Assembly (NCBI GenBank): GCA_934526185.1 | Contig: CAKTAA010000023.1 | Coordinates: forward strand, 1 to 30,303 | DNA from: an uncultured Eubacteriales bacterium | GTDB lineage: Bacteria > Bacillota > Clostridia > Oscillospirales > CAG-272 | Reading direction: 5' to 3' | Length of the DNA stretch: 30,303 nucleotides | Shown: positions 22,119-30,303 of the stretch, piece by piece | Layout of the letters: each line of letters opens with the position of its first letter | How positions within the stretch are numbered: the stretch's first letter is position 1 | Translations under genes and position numbers: made by a program | Notes under the pieces: generated by a model | What the model was told of the DNA's origin: nothing | The model's database searches: none | The model's input: only the letters and a program-made list of their open reading frames with translations

Positions 22119-24104
22119 ATGAATTCAGAAGCTACGAATCGGAAAAACAAATTTTATATCACCACCGCCATCGCCTACGCGTCGCGGAAGCCTCATATCG
22201 GAAACGTATACGAGGCCATTCTGACGGATGCTGTCGCGCGCTTTCACCGCATGAAGGGCGAGGATGTCTTTTTTCTAACCGGTACGGATGAACACGGACA
22301 AAAAATCGAAGAGCTGGCCGGCGCACAGGGCGTAACGCCGCAGGCCTACGTAGACCGTGTAGCAGGGGAAATCCAAGCGCTGTGGGATCTGATGAACATA
22401 AGTTATGACAAATTCATCCGCACGACTGACCCCGAGCATCAGCGCATCGTACAGAATATTTTTAAAAGACTTTACGAAAAGGGCGAAATCTACAAAAACG
22501 AATACGAGGGCTGGTACTGTGTCCCCTGTGAATCCTTCTTCACGGAAACGCAGGTGAAGGACGGCTGCTGTCCCGACTGCGGCAGGAAGGTTAGCCGCAC
22601 GAAGGAGGAGGCGTACTTCTTCCGGATGAGCGCCTATCAGGACCGCCTGCTGAAATATATCGACGAGCATCCGGATTTTATTGTTCCGGAATCTCGGAAA
22701 AAGGAAATGGTGAACAACTTCCTCGCAGCCGGACTACAGGATCTGTGCGTCTCCCGCACGTCGTTTTCCTGGGGCATCCCGGTGACCTTTGACGACCGGC
22801 ACGTCATCTATGTCTGGGTGGACGCGCTGTCAAACTACATTACCGCGCTCGGCTACGACGTAAACGGGGCGGGTGAGCTGTACCGCCGCTTCTGGCCGGC
22901 AGATATCCATATTGTAGGCAAGGATATCATGCGCTTTCACACCATTTACTGGCCCATCATTCTGATGGCGCTCGGCGAGGAGCTGCCGAAGCAGGTGTTC
23001 GGGCATCCGTGGCTGCTGTTCGGCTCGGACAAAATGAGCAAATCAAAGGGCAACGTGCTGTATGCGGACGAGCTTGCGGAAATCTTCGGCGTAGACGGCG
23101 TGCGGTATTTCTGCCTTGCGGAAATGCCCTACGCGGCCGACGGAAATATCACGCCGGAGGCGCTTGTCGCGCGATACAACACGGATTTGGCGAACAATCT
23201 CGGCAATCTGGTCAGCCGGACGGCAGCTATGACGAAAAAGTACTTTGCGTCTGCGGTTCCTGCGCCGTCTACCCCCGCCCCCGAAGAGGCCTCCCTCGAT
23301 ACGGAGCTGCGGAGCTGCGCCGAAAAAGCAGCCGAGACCTGTGCCGCCTGTATGGAAGCGCTGCATGTCTCCGATGCGCTCGAAGCGGTTTTTGTACTGT
23401 TCCGGCGCGCCAACAAATATATCGACGAAACGCTGCCGTGGGCACTGGCAAAGGAACCGGAAAAGCACGAACGGCTGGGAACGGTGCTCTATAACCTTTT
23501 GGAAACGGTACGCATAGGTGCGTGTCTGCTCAGGCCGTTTCTGCCGCAGACCGCCGAAACCATCCTGAAGCTGCTCGGAACGGAAAGTTTCTCTCTTTCC
23601 TTCGGCGGTCTTGCGCCCGGTTCTGTCCTCGGCGAGGCGTCCCCCCTGTTCGCCCGGCTGGATGAACAGCAAACGATAGCGGCCCTGACGCCGGAGGAGA
23701 CCTCCGCATCCGCCCCGGACACAGAGCCCGGTACCCGCACGGACAAAAATGAGAGCACCGCTGCGGCTAAAACGGACAAGGAACCGCTCATCGACATTGA
23801 GACCTTTATGCAGTGTGAGCTTCGGGCGGCAAAGATTCTGGCATGCGAGCCTGTGCCGAAATCCAAAAAGCTGCTGAGGCTGGAGGTGGATCTCGGCTAT
23901 GAGAAAAGGCAGGTGGTATCCGGTATTGCCAAATGGTACAGCCCTGAGCAGCTTATCGGAAAAACGGTAGCCCTGGTGGCCAATCTGAAGCCGGCGAAGC
24001 TCTGCGGAGTGGAAAGTCAGGGTATGATTCTCGCAGCCGGCGAGGAAACTGTACGCGTGCTTTTTTTGGACGATACTACGGTGCCCGGGGAGCGCATCCG
24101 CTGA
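22119..24104 (+). CDS. metG: Methionyl-tRNA synthetase
   Basis: This is a 661-residue class I synthetase that charges tRNA-Met with methionine, ATP-dependent, in the cytosol. The HIGH-type motif appears as HIGN near residue 26, and the zinc knuckle has CVPC and CPDC near residues 130-150. The KMSKSKGN signature lies near residue 305 and the anticodon-binding helical domain follows. Residues 555-661 form the separate EMAP/Trbp111-like tRNA-binding and dimerisation domain (IDIETFMQCELRAAKI, LVANLKPAKLCGVESQGMILAA). A low-complexity linker rich in T, A and E (about 525-555) joins the two. The ATG follows AAGGG by about 11 nt. No T-box is visible upstream. metG followed by a TatD gene is a common Firmicute order. 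Confidence 0.97.
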   Translation: MNSEATNRKNKFYITTAIAYASRKPHIGNVYEAILTDAVARFHRMKGEDVFFLTGTDEHGQKIEELAGAQGVTPQAYVDRVAGEIQALWDLMNISYDKFIRTTDPEHQRIVQNIFKRLYEKGEIYKNEYEGWYCVPCESFFTETQVKDGCCPDCGRKVSRTKEEAYFFRMSAYQDRLLKYIDEHPDFIVPESRKKEMVNNFLAAGLQDLCVSRTSFSWGIPVTFDDRHVIYVWVDALSNYITALGYDVNGAGELYRRFWPADIHIVGKDIMRFHTIYWPIILMALGEELPKQVFGHPWLLFGSDKMSKSKGNVLYADELAEIFGVDGVRYFCLAEMPYAADGNITPEALVARYNTDLANNLGNLVSRTAAMTKKYFASAVPAPSTPAPEEASLDTELRSCAEKAAETCAACMEALHVSDALEAVFVLFRRANKYIDETLPWALAKEPEKHERLGTVLYNLLETVRIGACLLRPFLPQTAETILKLLGTESFSLSFGGLAPGSVLGEASPLFARLDEQQTIAALTPEETSASAPDTEPGTRTDKNESTAAAKTDKEPLIDIETFMQCELRAAKILACEPVPKSKKLLRLEVDLGYEKRQVVSGIAKWYSPEQLIGKTVALVANLKPAKLCGVESQGMILAAGEETVRVLFLDDTTVPGERIR

Positions 24105-24208
24105 AAGCCGCTCTCATGTTCCGGCCGGCAGAAAAGCACGGCCTCTGACGATACTGCTGAAATGCCGGAACGGTTCTTCACCGGTCCGAAGGAAAGGAGC
24201 GTGAGTCA

Positions 24209-25021
24209 GTGGATTATCTAAAGGTCAGAAGAAGACATATATTTGATTCTCATGCGCACTATGACGACGCAAGATATGACGAGGATCCCTCCGTGGAATC
24301 CCGGGACGGACTGCTGAGCGAGCTTTTTGAGGAGGAGGTCAAGCTGATTCTGAACGCAGGAACCAATCTGGAAACCTCACGCAAAAGCCTTGCGCTGGCT
24401 GAGAAATATTCCGGTATGTACGCGGCGGTCGGCATCCATCCGCATGACGCAGAGAATGTTGAGGACGATCTTGACGCGCTTCGCAGTCTGCGGGAGCTGC
24501 TGTATCACGAAAAAGCAGTGGCCATCGGGGAAATCGGGCTGGACTTTCATTACGACTTTTCCGACCGGGCAATGCAGCTCAAATGGTTTGAGCTGCAGAT
24601 GGAGCTGGCCTCCCGCACAGGGTATCCGGTCGTGATACACGACAGGGAGGCACACGGCATCTGTATGGATATGATCCGTCAGTTCCCGCGAGTCCGCGGC
24701 GTCGTTCACAGCTACAGCGGCAGCGCCGAAATGGCAAAGGAGCTGGTTCGGCTGGGGTATTACATATCGGTATCCGGCGTTGTGACATTCAAAAATGCGG
24801 GAAAAATTCTTGAGGTGGTCAAAACGGTGCCGATCGAAAGGCTCCTCATAGAAACGGACTGTCCGTATATGGCGCCCCACCCGTTCCGCGGCAGGATAAA
24901 TCACAGTGGTTATATAAAATACATAGCCAAAACCGTGGCTAAGCTTAAGGAAATGGAATATCTGGAGGTGTGCGACATTACCTGTGCAAACGCGTGCGCG
25001 CTGTTCGGAATCGAGCAGTAA
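24209..25021 (+). CDS. TatD family metal-dependent DNase
   Basis: This is a 270-residue TIM-barrel amidohydrolase of the TatD family. Characterised members are metal-dependent DNases acting on 3' ends in DNA repair and turnover. Metal ligands are visible: DSHAHYDD near residue 15, GEIGLDFHYD near 112, VVIHDREAH near 147, VVHSYSGS near 172, and ETDCPYMAPHPFRG near 222. The start is GTG at 24209, placed 9 nt after AAAGGAG. It follows metG by about 105 nt on the same strand and is probably cotranscribed. The 25022-25313 gap after it holds no gene I can support. Confidence 0.94.
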   Translation: MDYLKVRRRHIFDSHAHYDDARYDEDPSVESRDGLLSELFEEEVKLILNAGTNLETSRKSLALAEKYSGMYAAVGIHPHDAENVEDDLDALRSLRELLYHEKAVAIGEIGLDFHYDFSDRAMQLKWFELQMELASRTGYPVVIHDREAHGICMDMIRQFPRVRGVVHSYSGSAEMAKELVRLGYYISVSGVVTFKNAGKILEVVKTVPIERLLIETDCPYMAPHPFRGRINHSGYIKYIAKTVAKLKEMEYLEVCDITCANACALFGIEQ

Positions 25022-25313
25022 GGACGTCCGGCCGCCGAACCGAAAAGGCATAGACTGTGAGAAATGCGGCGGAATTTATGCAGGCAGCCGTGGCTGCAGG
25101 TTCAGCAGGCGCCGAGAAGAACGTTCCTTTTCGCGGACAGCGAATTGCCTTCCCGGCGTGAAACGTCTTTCCTTCAGGCTGTGCCGCGGATAACCGCTTT
25201 ATAGCCGGAAAGCCGTCCTCTGAGCTGCTTGCTTTCGGCGCTTCGCGCCTGAGCTCTCTTTCCCGCGGCTTGCTTGAAGTCCCTTATAATTTAACTCGGA
25301 AAGGATACAAAAC

Positions 25314-26360
25314 ATGTCTTGGAATATACTGAGAGGGAAAGCCTCTGTACCGCAGTACTCCCTGAAAACAGGAGCGGCGGTTGTGTTTTGCGGCGCGGCC
25401 GCCGCGAGCTCGGTTCTGTATGCCTTTACCATGCAGAATCCCATATCCTTTCTTTTCTTTGTTCTCGCCGCCTCACTCACGGTCTTTCTCAGGCTGGCTG
25501 TTCCCTCGCCGCTTATGTATCTCACCGCTCTTCCGGCTTTCCTTGCAGGCTTTCTGACAAACGGTGTTTTCGCCGCCTTTGCCGCCGTCCTGTGGCTTCC
25601 CTGTGCTGCTGCCGCGTCGGTTATTATACTGCGGGGCATGAACAAGAAGCAGGCTACGCTCGCCGCCGTTTTTGCCCTTGTCGCTGCCGCCTGCCTGCTG
25701 TTCGCCGTCTGGTTTGCCTGCACAAACGGCAGCCTTTCACCGGCGCTTCTGCGCGAGACGATATCCGGCTGGTTTGATCGCTTGAGGGAAGTCATGTTTG
25801 ACGAGGAATCCGTCGATCTTCTGTACGATTACCTTGCGCCGGCTTTTGACGAAACCTTTACGAAACAGATGTTCAGCGCACAGATGGCATCCTTGGCCGA
25901 CTCGTTTTTCCTCTCCCTGAAAATGATGACGCCGGCTATTATCGGACTTGCAGCTCTTTTTGCCTCCTATATTACCGTTTCGCTTGCCGCGCTGTGGGTA
26001 AAGGTGATGAACTGTCCGCTTCTGCTGCCCTGCCGTCCCTTTGAGGTGACCGTCTCCCCCGCGGCAGCCACCGTATATGTTCTCTCCTATTTTGCTTCCA
26101 CAGCAGCGGCGGTGGCAGAAGAGACGCGCATCTCACTGGGCCTGAACAACCTCGTGCTTCTGTTCATGCCCGCCATGCTGCTGATGGGGTGCAAGGCTTT
26201 GCTCCGCCTTGCAAAAAATCCTCTGAGGAGGCGGACGTTTTTCGTCATCATACTCTTTCTGTTTCTTATGTTCTGGAACGGACTGGCATTGTATCTTGTT
26301 TCCCTGCTCGGCGTGTTTGACTGTTTCCGTTCCGTTTACAGAAACAGGCTGAAGAAATAG
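25314..26360 (+). CDS. DUF2232 (YybS-like) membrane protein
   Basis: This is a 348-residue membrane protein with about eight hydrophobic helices, including four in the first 130 residues, a soluble loop around 140-195 (WFDRLREVMFDEESVDLLYDYLAPAFDET), and four more ending in a short basic tail. Length, topology and position directly upstream of gdpP and rplI match the YybS/DUF2232 family, which is S-component-like in fold; its ligand is unknown. The gene order yybS - gdpP - rplI is conserved in Bacillota. The ATG follows AAAGGA by about 8 nt. The gap to gdpP is 52 nt. Confidence 0.82.
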   Translation: MSWNILRGKASVPQYSLKTGAAVVFCGAAAASSVLYAFTMQNPISFLFFVLAASLTVFLRLAVPSPLMYLTALPAFLAGFLTNGVFAAFAAVLWLPCAAAASVIILRGMNKKQATLAAVFALVAAACLLFAVWFACTNGSLSPALLRETISGWFDRLREVMFDEESVDLLYDYLAPAFDETFTKQMFSAQMASLADSFFLSLKMMTPAIIGLAALFASYITVSLAALWVKVMNCPLLLPCRPFEVTVSPAAATVYVLSYFASTAAAVAEETRISLGLNNLVLLFMPAMLLMGCKALLRLAKNPLRRRTFFVIILFLFLMFWNGLALYLVSLLGVFDCFRSVYRNRLKK

Positions 26361-26412
26361 CAGAGCCTGATCCATGGCAGAATCCGATTGACCTGAGAAA
26401 GGATTGTTTAAG

Positions 26413-28461
26413 ATGTTCAGACCAAAAAGACCCCGCATAGACGGACATACGGTTCGCCCGCTTATCTTTGTCCTGCTGTCCGCTCTCTATTTTGCCGGAT
26501 GCTTTTGGTATATGGAGCAGACGCCGGCCGATAAACGCTCCCTCTCAGCGCTGACGCTGCTGCTGATTTACCTTGCGCTCTGTCTGCTGGCGGCAGCGGT
26601 ATTGCTTCTGCTCCGGCATGCGGGACGGGTAAGTGCCGCCGCCGCAGGCGCCGAGGGCATACTCCGCAGCATGACGCTCGACGTCATTGCCAAGCTCTAT
26701 ATGCCGGTGCTCATCTGTGATGACGCCGGAAAAATCATCTGGTACAACAAGGCCTTCAGTCAGCTTTACTATACGGGCGAAGCGCTGTACGGCAGGTATC
26801 TGGATCAATTCTGCACCGCAGACGTAGGAGAAATCCTGACAAGCGACCGCCCGGACGGTGTAGAGGCCGGCATTTTCATGAGCGAGCACGACGAACATCC
26901 GGAACGTTTTTTTGCAGTCAAAGGCTACCGCTTTCCCGCTCAGGGCAAAAGCTATGTTATTACCTTTTGGTCCGACCGCTCGGAGCTGAAGCTCGCTTAC
27001 CGCAAAATAGAAGAGGAATCCCTCATTGTTGCGTATATCATCATTGACAATCTGGAGGAGATGCTGCAGGTGGCGCAGGAAAAATACCGCATTGCCTCCG
27101 CAAACATCGAATCCATACTTCGTACCTGGGCCGCGCGCGTAAAAGGTGTGCTGAAGGAATACGAAAAAGACCGGTACATGCTTTTGTTTGAAGCCAAGTA
27201 CCTTGACGAAATGGTAGCGGACCGTTTTACCATCCTCGATAAGGTGCGCGAGATCCGCATCGGCGAAAGCGCCATGCCGGTCACCATCTCCATCGGCATC
27301 TCCAACATCAGCGGCACGCTTGCGGAGAAGGAAGCCGCCTCGCATGCCGCTTTGGATCTCGCGCTGCAGCGCGGAGGCGATCAGGTAGTCTATAAAACAA
27401 AGTCTGGGGTAGAGTTCTACGGCGGCAAAACAAAATCCGTACAGAAACGCACAAAGGTGCGTGCGCGCGTGATTGCCAACGAGCTGGCCATGCTGATTTC
27501 GCGCTCCTCGAACGTACTGATTATGGGCCACCGCTATGCCGACCACGACGCTTTCGGCTCCTGCATCGGCATAGCAAAGCTTGCCATGTTCTGCGGCGTC
27601 CCCCCTCACATCGCCGTCAACCGTTCGGATTCCAATATACAGAATCTGCTTGCGCTGATCATGAAGAAGCCCGAATACAGCGACGTATTCGTGGATTCCA
27701 CCGAGGCGGCGGATCTCATCCGTTCCGACACGCTGCTTGTTGTCTGCGATGTGTGCAATCCCGCGCACTTTGAAGCGCCGGAGCTGGTGGACAACGTAGA
27801 AAACATCGTTATCATCGATCACCACAGAAAGACCGCGGAGTTCAAATTCGCCACAAAGGTGGCCTACATCGAACCGTCGGCCTCCTCGGCAAGCGAGCTG
27901 GTAACGGAAATTTTAGAGCAGTCTCTGCCTCTCGGCGCACTGCCGAAGGAGGAGGCGGATCTGCTGCTTGCGGGCATTCTGCTGGATACCAACCAGTTCA
28001 CGCGGAATACGGGCGTCAGAACCTTCAGCGCAGCGCTTTATCTGCGCGGCGAAGGTGCGAACCCTGCCGATGTCCGCATGCTGTTCCGCACCAATCTGGA
28101 TGAGTTTATGCGCGAAGCAAAGTTCGAATCCAACGTTGTCATTTATCGGGATATCATCGCCATTGCAATGCGTGACGGAGAGGAAACCTCGGCAAACGAC
28201 CGTGTGGCTGCCGCAAAGGCCGCGGATAAGCTTCTGTCCGTGGGAGGCGTCATGGCGTCCTTTGCGCTGGTAAAGCTGGACGATACGATACATATATCCG
28301 CACGGTCACAGGGAGACATCAACGTACAGCTAATACTTGAAAAGCTGGAGGGCGGCGGACACTTCGATGTCGCCGGCGCACAGATCCGCGGCAGCTCCAT
28401 GGTACAGACGCTAAACCGGCTGAAAAAAGCCATTGACGATTACCTCCAGACGCTTATCTGA
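26413..28461 (+). CDS. gdpP: Cyclic-di-AMP phosphodiesterase GdpP
   Basis: This is a 682-residue membrane-bound enzyme that hydrolyses c-di-AMP to pApA, setting the level of the messenger that controls potassium and osmolyte uptake and cell-wall stability. In order: two transmembrane helices (about 15-35 and 44-66), a PAS domain (about 85-160) that in family members binds haem, a degenerate GGDEF domain (about 175-310, ending VTISIGIS), then the DHH/DHHA1 catalytic module. DHH motifs are MGHRYADHDAFGS near 369, VCDVCNP near 440, IDHHRK near 467, LDTNQF near 525 and GGGHFDVAGAQ near 647. The ATG at 26413 is preceded by AAAGGA at 9 nt; a TTG three codons earlier is unlikely. It sits between the DUF2232 gene and rplI, as in other Bacillota. 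Confidence 0.95.
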   Translation: MFRPKRPRIDGHTVRPLIFVLLSALYFAGCFWYMEQTPADKRSLSALTLLLIYLALCLLAAAVLLLLRHAGRVSAAAAGAEGILRSMTLDVIAKLYMPVLICDDAGKIIWYNKAFSQLYYTGEALYGRYLDQFCTADVGEILTSDRPDGVEAGIFMSEHDEHPERFFAVKGYRFPAQGKSYVITFWSDRSELKLAYRKIEEESLIVAYIIIDNLEEMLQVAQEKYRIASANIESILRTWAARVKGVLKEYEKDRYMLLFEAKYLDEMVADRFTILDKVREIRIGESAMPVTISIGISNISGTLAEKEAASHAALDLALQRGGDQVVYKTKSGVEFYGGKTKSVQKRTKVRARVIANELAMLISRSSNVLIMGHRYADHDAFGSCIGIAKLAMFCGVPPHIAVNRSDSNIQNLLALIMKKPEYSDVFVDSTEAADLIRSDTLLVVCDVCNPAHFEAPELVDNVENIVIIDHHRKTAEFKFATKVAYIEPSASSASELVTEILEQSLPLGALPKEEADLLLAGILLDTNQFTRNTGVRTFSAALYLRGEGANPADVRMLFRTNLDEFMREAKFESNVVIYRDIIAIAMRDGEETSANDRVAAAKAADKLLSVGGVMASFALVKLDDTIHISARSQGDINVQLILEKLEGGGHFDVAGAQIRGSSMVQTLNRLKKAIDDYLQTLI

Positions 28462-28528
28462 ACAAAGTGCGGCGCATTCTTCAAAATTTGCGCGCAGCCG
28501 CATATTTCAATTTGATCTAAGGTAAAAA

Positions 28529-28582
28529 CCAACGCTCGGAGCTATCCCCCGGTTGGCTCCGGTGCAGGCTTTCTATCGGGGA
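28529..28582 (+). promoter_or_regulatory. Candidate pseudoknot in the rplI leader
   Basis: CCAAC (28529-28533) can pair with GTTGG (28552-28556), while GGAGC (28538-28542) inside that loop can pair with GCTCC (28556-28560) beyond it, an H-type pseudoknot order. The loop also has TCCCC (28545-28549), able to pair with GGGGA (28578-28582) next to the ribosome binding region. It may control translation of ribosomal protein L9. Confidence 0.4.
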
Positions 28583-28599
28583 GAAAGGCACGGTTCATT

Positions 28600-29052
28600 A
28601 TGAAAGTAGTATTATTAGAGGATGTCAGAGGCCAGGGCAAAAAGGGAGCCGTTATAAATGTTTCCGACGGTTATGCCCGCAACTTTCTGTTTCCGAAGCG
28701 CCTGGCGGCAGTCGCTGATCAGAAGGCCATGAATGAAATCAAATCCCAGGAAGCCTCGCGGCTGCACAAAATTGAGATGGAAAAGCAGCAGGCCCGTCAA
28801 ACAGCCGCGGCGCTCGAAGGCATTGCCGTCAAAATACCCCAGCAAGCGGGAGCCGACGGGCGGCTGTACGGTTCCGTCACCGCCAAAGATATTGCGGAAG
28901 CACTGCTTTCACAGCACGGCATTGCCGTTGACAAGCGCAAGCTGCAAATCGGTGACGCTCTGAAAACCTTCGGCACGCACGTTGTCGAAATAAAGCTTTA
29001 TCCGGAAATTACGGGAAAGGTCAATGTTGTCATCTCCGACGCCAAAGCATAA
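28600..29052 (+). CDS. rplI: 50S ribosomal protein L9
   Basis: This is a 150-residue bilobed ribosomal protein that binds domain V of 23S rRNA near the L1 stalk and helps keep the reading frame. The N-terminal domain has the L9 signature (MKVVLLEDVRGQGKKGAVINVSDGYARNFLFPKRLA), followed by a long connecting helix (about 42-75) and the C-terminal domain (GRLYGSVTAKDIAEAL ... GTHVVEIKLYPEITGKVNVVI). Length is normal. It is the last gene of the plus-strand group and is followed by a perfect terminator. A GAAAGG sequence lies about 11 nt before the ATG. Confidence 0.97.
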   Translation: MKVVLLEDVRGQGKKGAVINVSDGYARNFLFPKRLAAVADQKAMNEIKSQEASRLHKIEMEKQQARQTAAALEGIAVKIPQQAGADGRLYGSVTAKDIAEALLSQHGIAVDKRKLQIGDALKTFGTHVVEIKLYPEITGKVNVVISDAKA

Positions 29053-29068
29053 GGCTCTCCGTCCATAA

Positions 29069-29103
29069 AAGCCTGTGAACATTCGTTAAATGTTCACAGG
29101 CTT
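29069..29103 (+). terminator. Terminator after rplI
   Basis: A perfect 15-bp stem (AAGCCTGTGAACATT and complement) with a 5-nt loop, followed by ATTTCGTTT, starts 17 nt after the rplI stop. Confidence 0.9.
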
Positions 29104-29359
29104 ATTTCGTTTCTCCTGCGCGAATCTGCCGGCTCCCGTCCCCATACTGCCGCTGACACTTCCCATATGTACCGCCGGCGCCTTGTAGATTCCGGAAACA
29201 AGGTCAAAAGCCGATGACCGGGATTTTGTACTTAAAATCGATTTAACTTTCAATTCATGATAATTTTTTGATTTGTCAGTGCTGTTGATATTTCAATGTT
29301 ATATATATTAAAATTATGATGGCGAGAGATAATTTTTTTTTATTTTTTAAATAAATATA

Positions 29360-29388
29360 TGTACATTATTGTCTTTTTCATGTATAAT
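29360..29388 (+). promoter_or_regulatory. Promoter of the secreted repeat protein
   Basis: TGTACA (29360-29365) and a perfect TATAAT (29383-29388) with a 17-nt spacer, in an AT-rich patch. It starts a leader of about 180 nt. The preceding stretch 29104-29359 shows no gene. Confidence 0.65.
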
Positions 29389-29392
29389 AGAT

Positions 29393-29575
29393 AAGCAGGT
29401 TTAAAACCTGCCGCAACCGAAAGCGTACCGCATGGAAACGGTTCGTCAAAAAATCGGAAAAACATAGCAAATGAACTTGAGAGCAGCCATCGCGCAAAAT
29501 TCTCCCTCGCTGCTTTGTCAAAGTTTATGAGCTGTAAAGCGCAAAGAACAATATCAGTTTTAGGAGGATTTTCAA
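29393..29575 (+). promoter_or_regulatory. Leader of the secreted repeat protein with 5' palindrome
   Basis: The leader opens with the perfect palindrome GCAGGTTT-A-AAACCTGC (about 29395-29411) at or next to the transcription start, then AACCG/CGGTT arms (about 29415-29444). The palindrome could be an operator or an mRNA-stabilising hairpin. I could not match the leader to c-di-GMP or other riboswitch consensus sequences. Confidence 0.4.
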
Positions 29576-30303
29576 ATGAAAACAAGAAAAAACGCGACAA
29601 TCAGCCGGCGCGTATCAGCCCTGCTGCTTACGCTGCTCATGCTTCTGCCGATTATGCTGCCCATGAATGTCGGCGCTGCAACGGGATACGAATCCGAAAG
29701 CAATGACTCCATAGATACCGCGGACGTGCTTTCTGTAAATACGCAGATCAGCGGCAACATTTCCGACACCGATCTTAGTTCTGACGAAGATTATTTCAAA
29801 ATGGAAATTCTAAACAACGGATATGTGGAAATTGACCTGCAGCACGAGCTGTACAGCGACGGATACTGGATCGTTACTTTTTACAGCTTTAAAAACGAAC
29901 TGCAATCCGTCTATTCCTTTAATGCCTATGGAAACGAGGCATCCTCCCGCTCCATCCGGCTGGCTGTGGAGCCGGGAACCTATTATGTGAAAGTAACTTC
30001 ATATTCCGATAATCTCGAAGGCGTCACCTATGCCCTGTCGGTCAATTTTACCGCAACGGAATACTGGGAGACTCTTTTCAACGGTGATTTTACAAATGCC
30101 AAGCTGATGCAAACAAATACACAATACAGCGGCAACATCTCCTACACCGGCCTTAGTCCTGACGAAGATTATTTCAAAACGGAAATTCCAAACAACGGAT
30201 ATGTGGAAATTGACCTGCAGCACGAACTGTACAGCGACGGATACTGGATCGTTACTTTTTACAGCTTTAAAAACGAACTGCAATCCGTCTATTCCTTTAA
30301 TGC
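29576..30303 (+). CDS. Secreted protein with long tandem PPC-like repeats (3' end outside window)
   Basis: The first 242 codons are in the window. Residues 1-34 are a typical signal peptide: basic start (MKTRKNATISRR), hydrophobic core (VSALLLTLLMLLPIML), and an AxA-type cleavage region ending NVGAA. Then come domains of 126 residues that look like beta-sandwich pre-peptidase C-terminal (PPC) modules: an ESNDSIDTADVL start, DEDYFK, a GYVEIDL strand, and LAVEPGTYYVKVTSYS near the end. The second repeat begins near residue 180 and is nearly identical to the first at the DNA level. The protein should be exported and may be a surface or extracellular binding protein; no catalytic domain is visible in this part. 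AGGAGG stands 8 nt before the ATG. Confidence 0.85.
   Translation, partial: MKTRKNATISRRVSALLLTLLMLLPIMLPMNVGAATGYESESNDSIDTADVLSVNTQISGNISDTDLSSDEDYFKMEILNNGYVEIDLQHELYSDGYWIVTFYSFKNELQSVYSFNAYGNEASSRSIRLAVEPGTYYVKVTSYSDNLEGVTYALSVNFTATEYWETLFNGDFTNAKLMQTNTQYSGNISYTGLSPDEDYFKTEIPNNGYVEIDLQHELYSDGYWIVTFYSFKNELQSVYSFN
29751..29925 (+). repeat. Coding direct repeat, unit 1
   Basis: This segment recurs at 30129-30303 with a period of exactly 378 nt (126 codons). Over 29770-29925 I count six differences in about 155 nt, and the last stretch of more than 70 nt is identical. Confidence 0.85.
30129..30303 (+). repeat. Coding direct repeat, unit 2 (continues past the window)
   Basis: This is the second copy of 29751-29925, still identical at the right edge, so the true repeat is longer than can be seen and more copies may follow. 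Confidence 0.85.

Noticed and set aside
24984..25193. Short plus-strand frame after the TatD gene
   Set aside because: Overlaps the end of the TatD gene, has no ribosome binding site and no recognisable motif; the sequence to 25313 is better read as intergenic.
26545..27825. Minus-strand open frame of 426 codons
   Set aside because: Antisense to gdpP, which has all its domains; the translated sequence is low in hydrophobic order and rich in H, R and Q, as expected for a shadow.

Overview
The window reads as a chromosomal segment of an anaerobic Bacillota of class Clostridia, most likely an Oscillospiraceae/Ruminococcaceae-type organism. The evidence is GGAGG-type ribosome binding sites, near-consensus sigma-A promoters, a DUF2232 (YybS)-gdpP-rplI gene order typical of Firmicutes, a UvrD/PcrA helicase, a YtrA-type GntR/ABC operon, and a moderately GC-rich backbone interrupted by AT-rich accessory blocks. 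No species can be named from the sequence alone.

Layout. 1-3.5 kb (all minus strand): the start of an RlmD-type 23S rRNA uridine methyltransferase that runs off the left edge, a WecG/TagA-family glycosyltransferase behind a strong promoter and a long structured leader, and an ADP-ribosylglycohydrolase. 3.5-10 kb (all minus): an AT-rich accessory block with an MmcQ/YjbR protein, a TIM-barrel sugar-phosphate isomerase/epimerase-like protein, an XRE regulator with a helical-repeat tail, an ECF-like sigma factor split by a 4-bp tandem duplication, and a translationally coupled pair (four-helix-bundle S23 protein plus a small unknown protein). The block is rich in terminators and small palindromic repeats and ends at the 3' end of a tRNA-Arg(UCU) gene. 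10-13 kb: a MATE transporter with an attenuator-like leader, tRNA-Gly(UCC), and an S51-type peptidase lying between two related terminators. 13-18 kb (minus): a GntR regulator - ABC ATPase - ABC permease operon with a palindromic operator at its promoter, then pcrA. 17.8-19.3 kb: an AT-rich gene-poor stretch, a small XRE regulator and a divergent small protein. 19.4-29.1 kb (plus): nagA, a membrane protein, metG, a TatD nuclease, a DUF2232 membrane protein, gdpP and rplI, ending in a perfect terminator hairpin. 29.4 kb to the right edge: a secreted protein built of long, nearly identical repeats.

How it fits together. The plus-strand half is mostly housekeeping: translation (metG, rplI), nucleic acid turnover (TatD), cyclic-di-AMP breakdown (gdpP) and amino-sugar catabolism (nagA). 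The minus-strand half combines conserved genes with accessory regulators. The least explained parts are non-coding: two arrays in which a short fixed word alternates with different mini-hairpins (5513-5556 and 9825-9960), candidate RNA regulators ahead of the WecG-family gene, the MATE gene, the MmcQ gene and rplI, and paired repeat/terminator modules. All homology statements rest on recognising motifs by eye; no database search was run.
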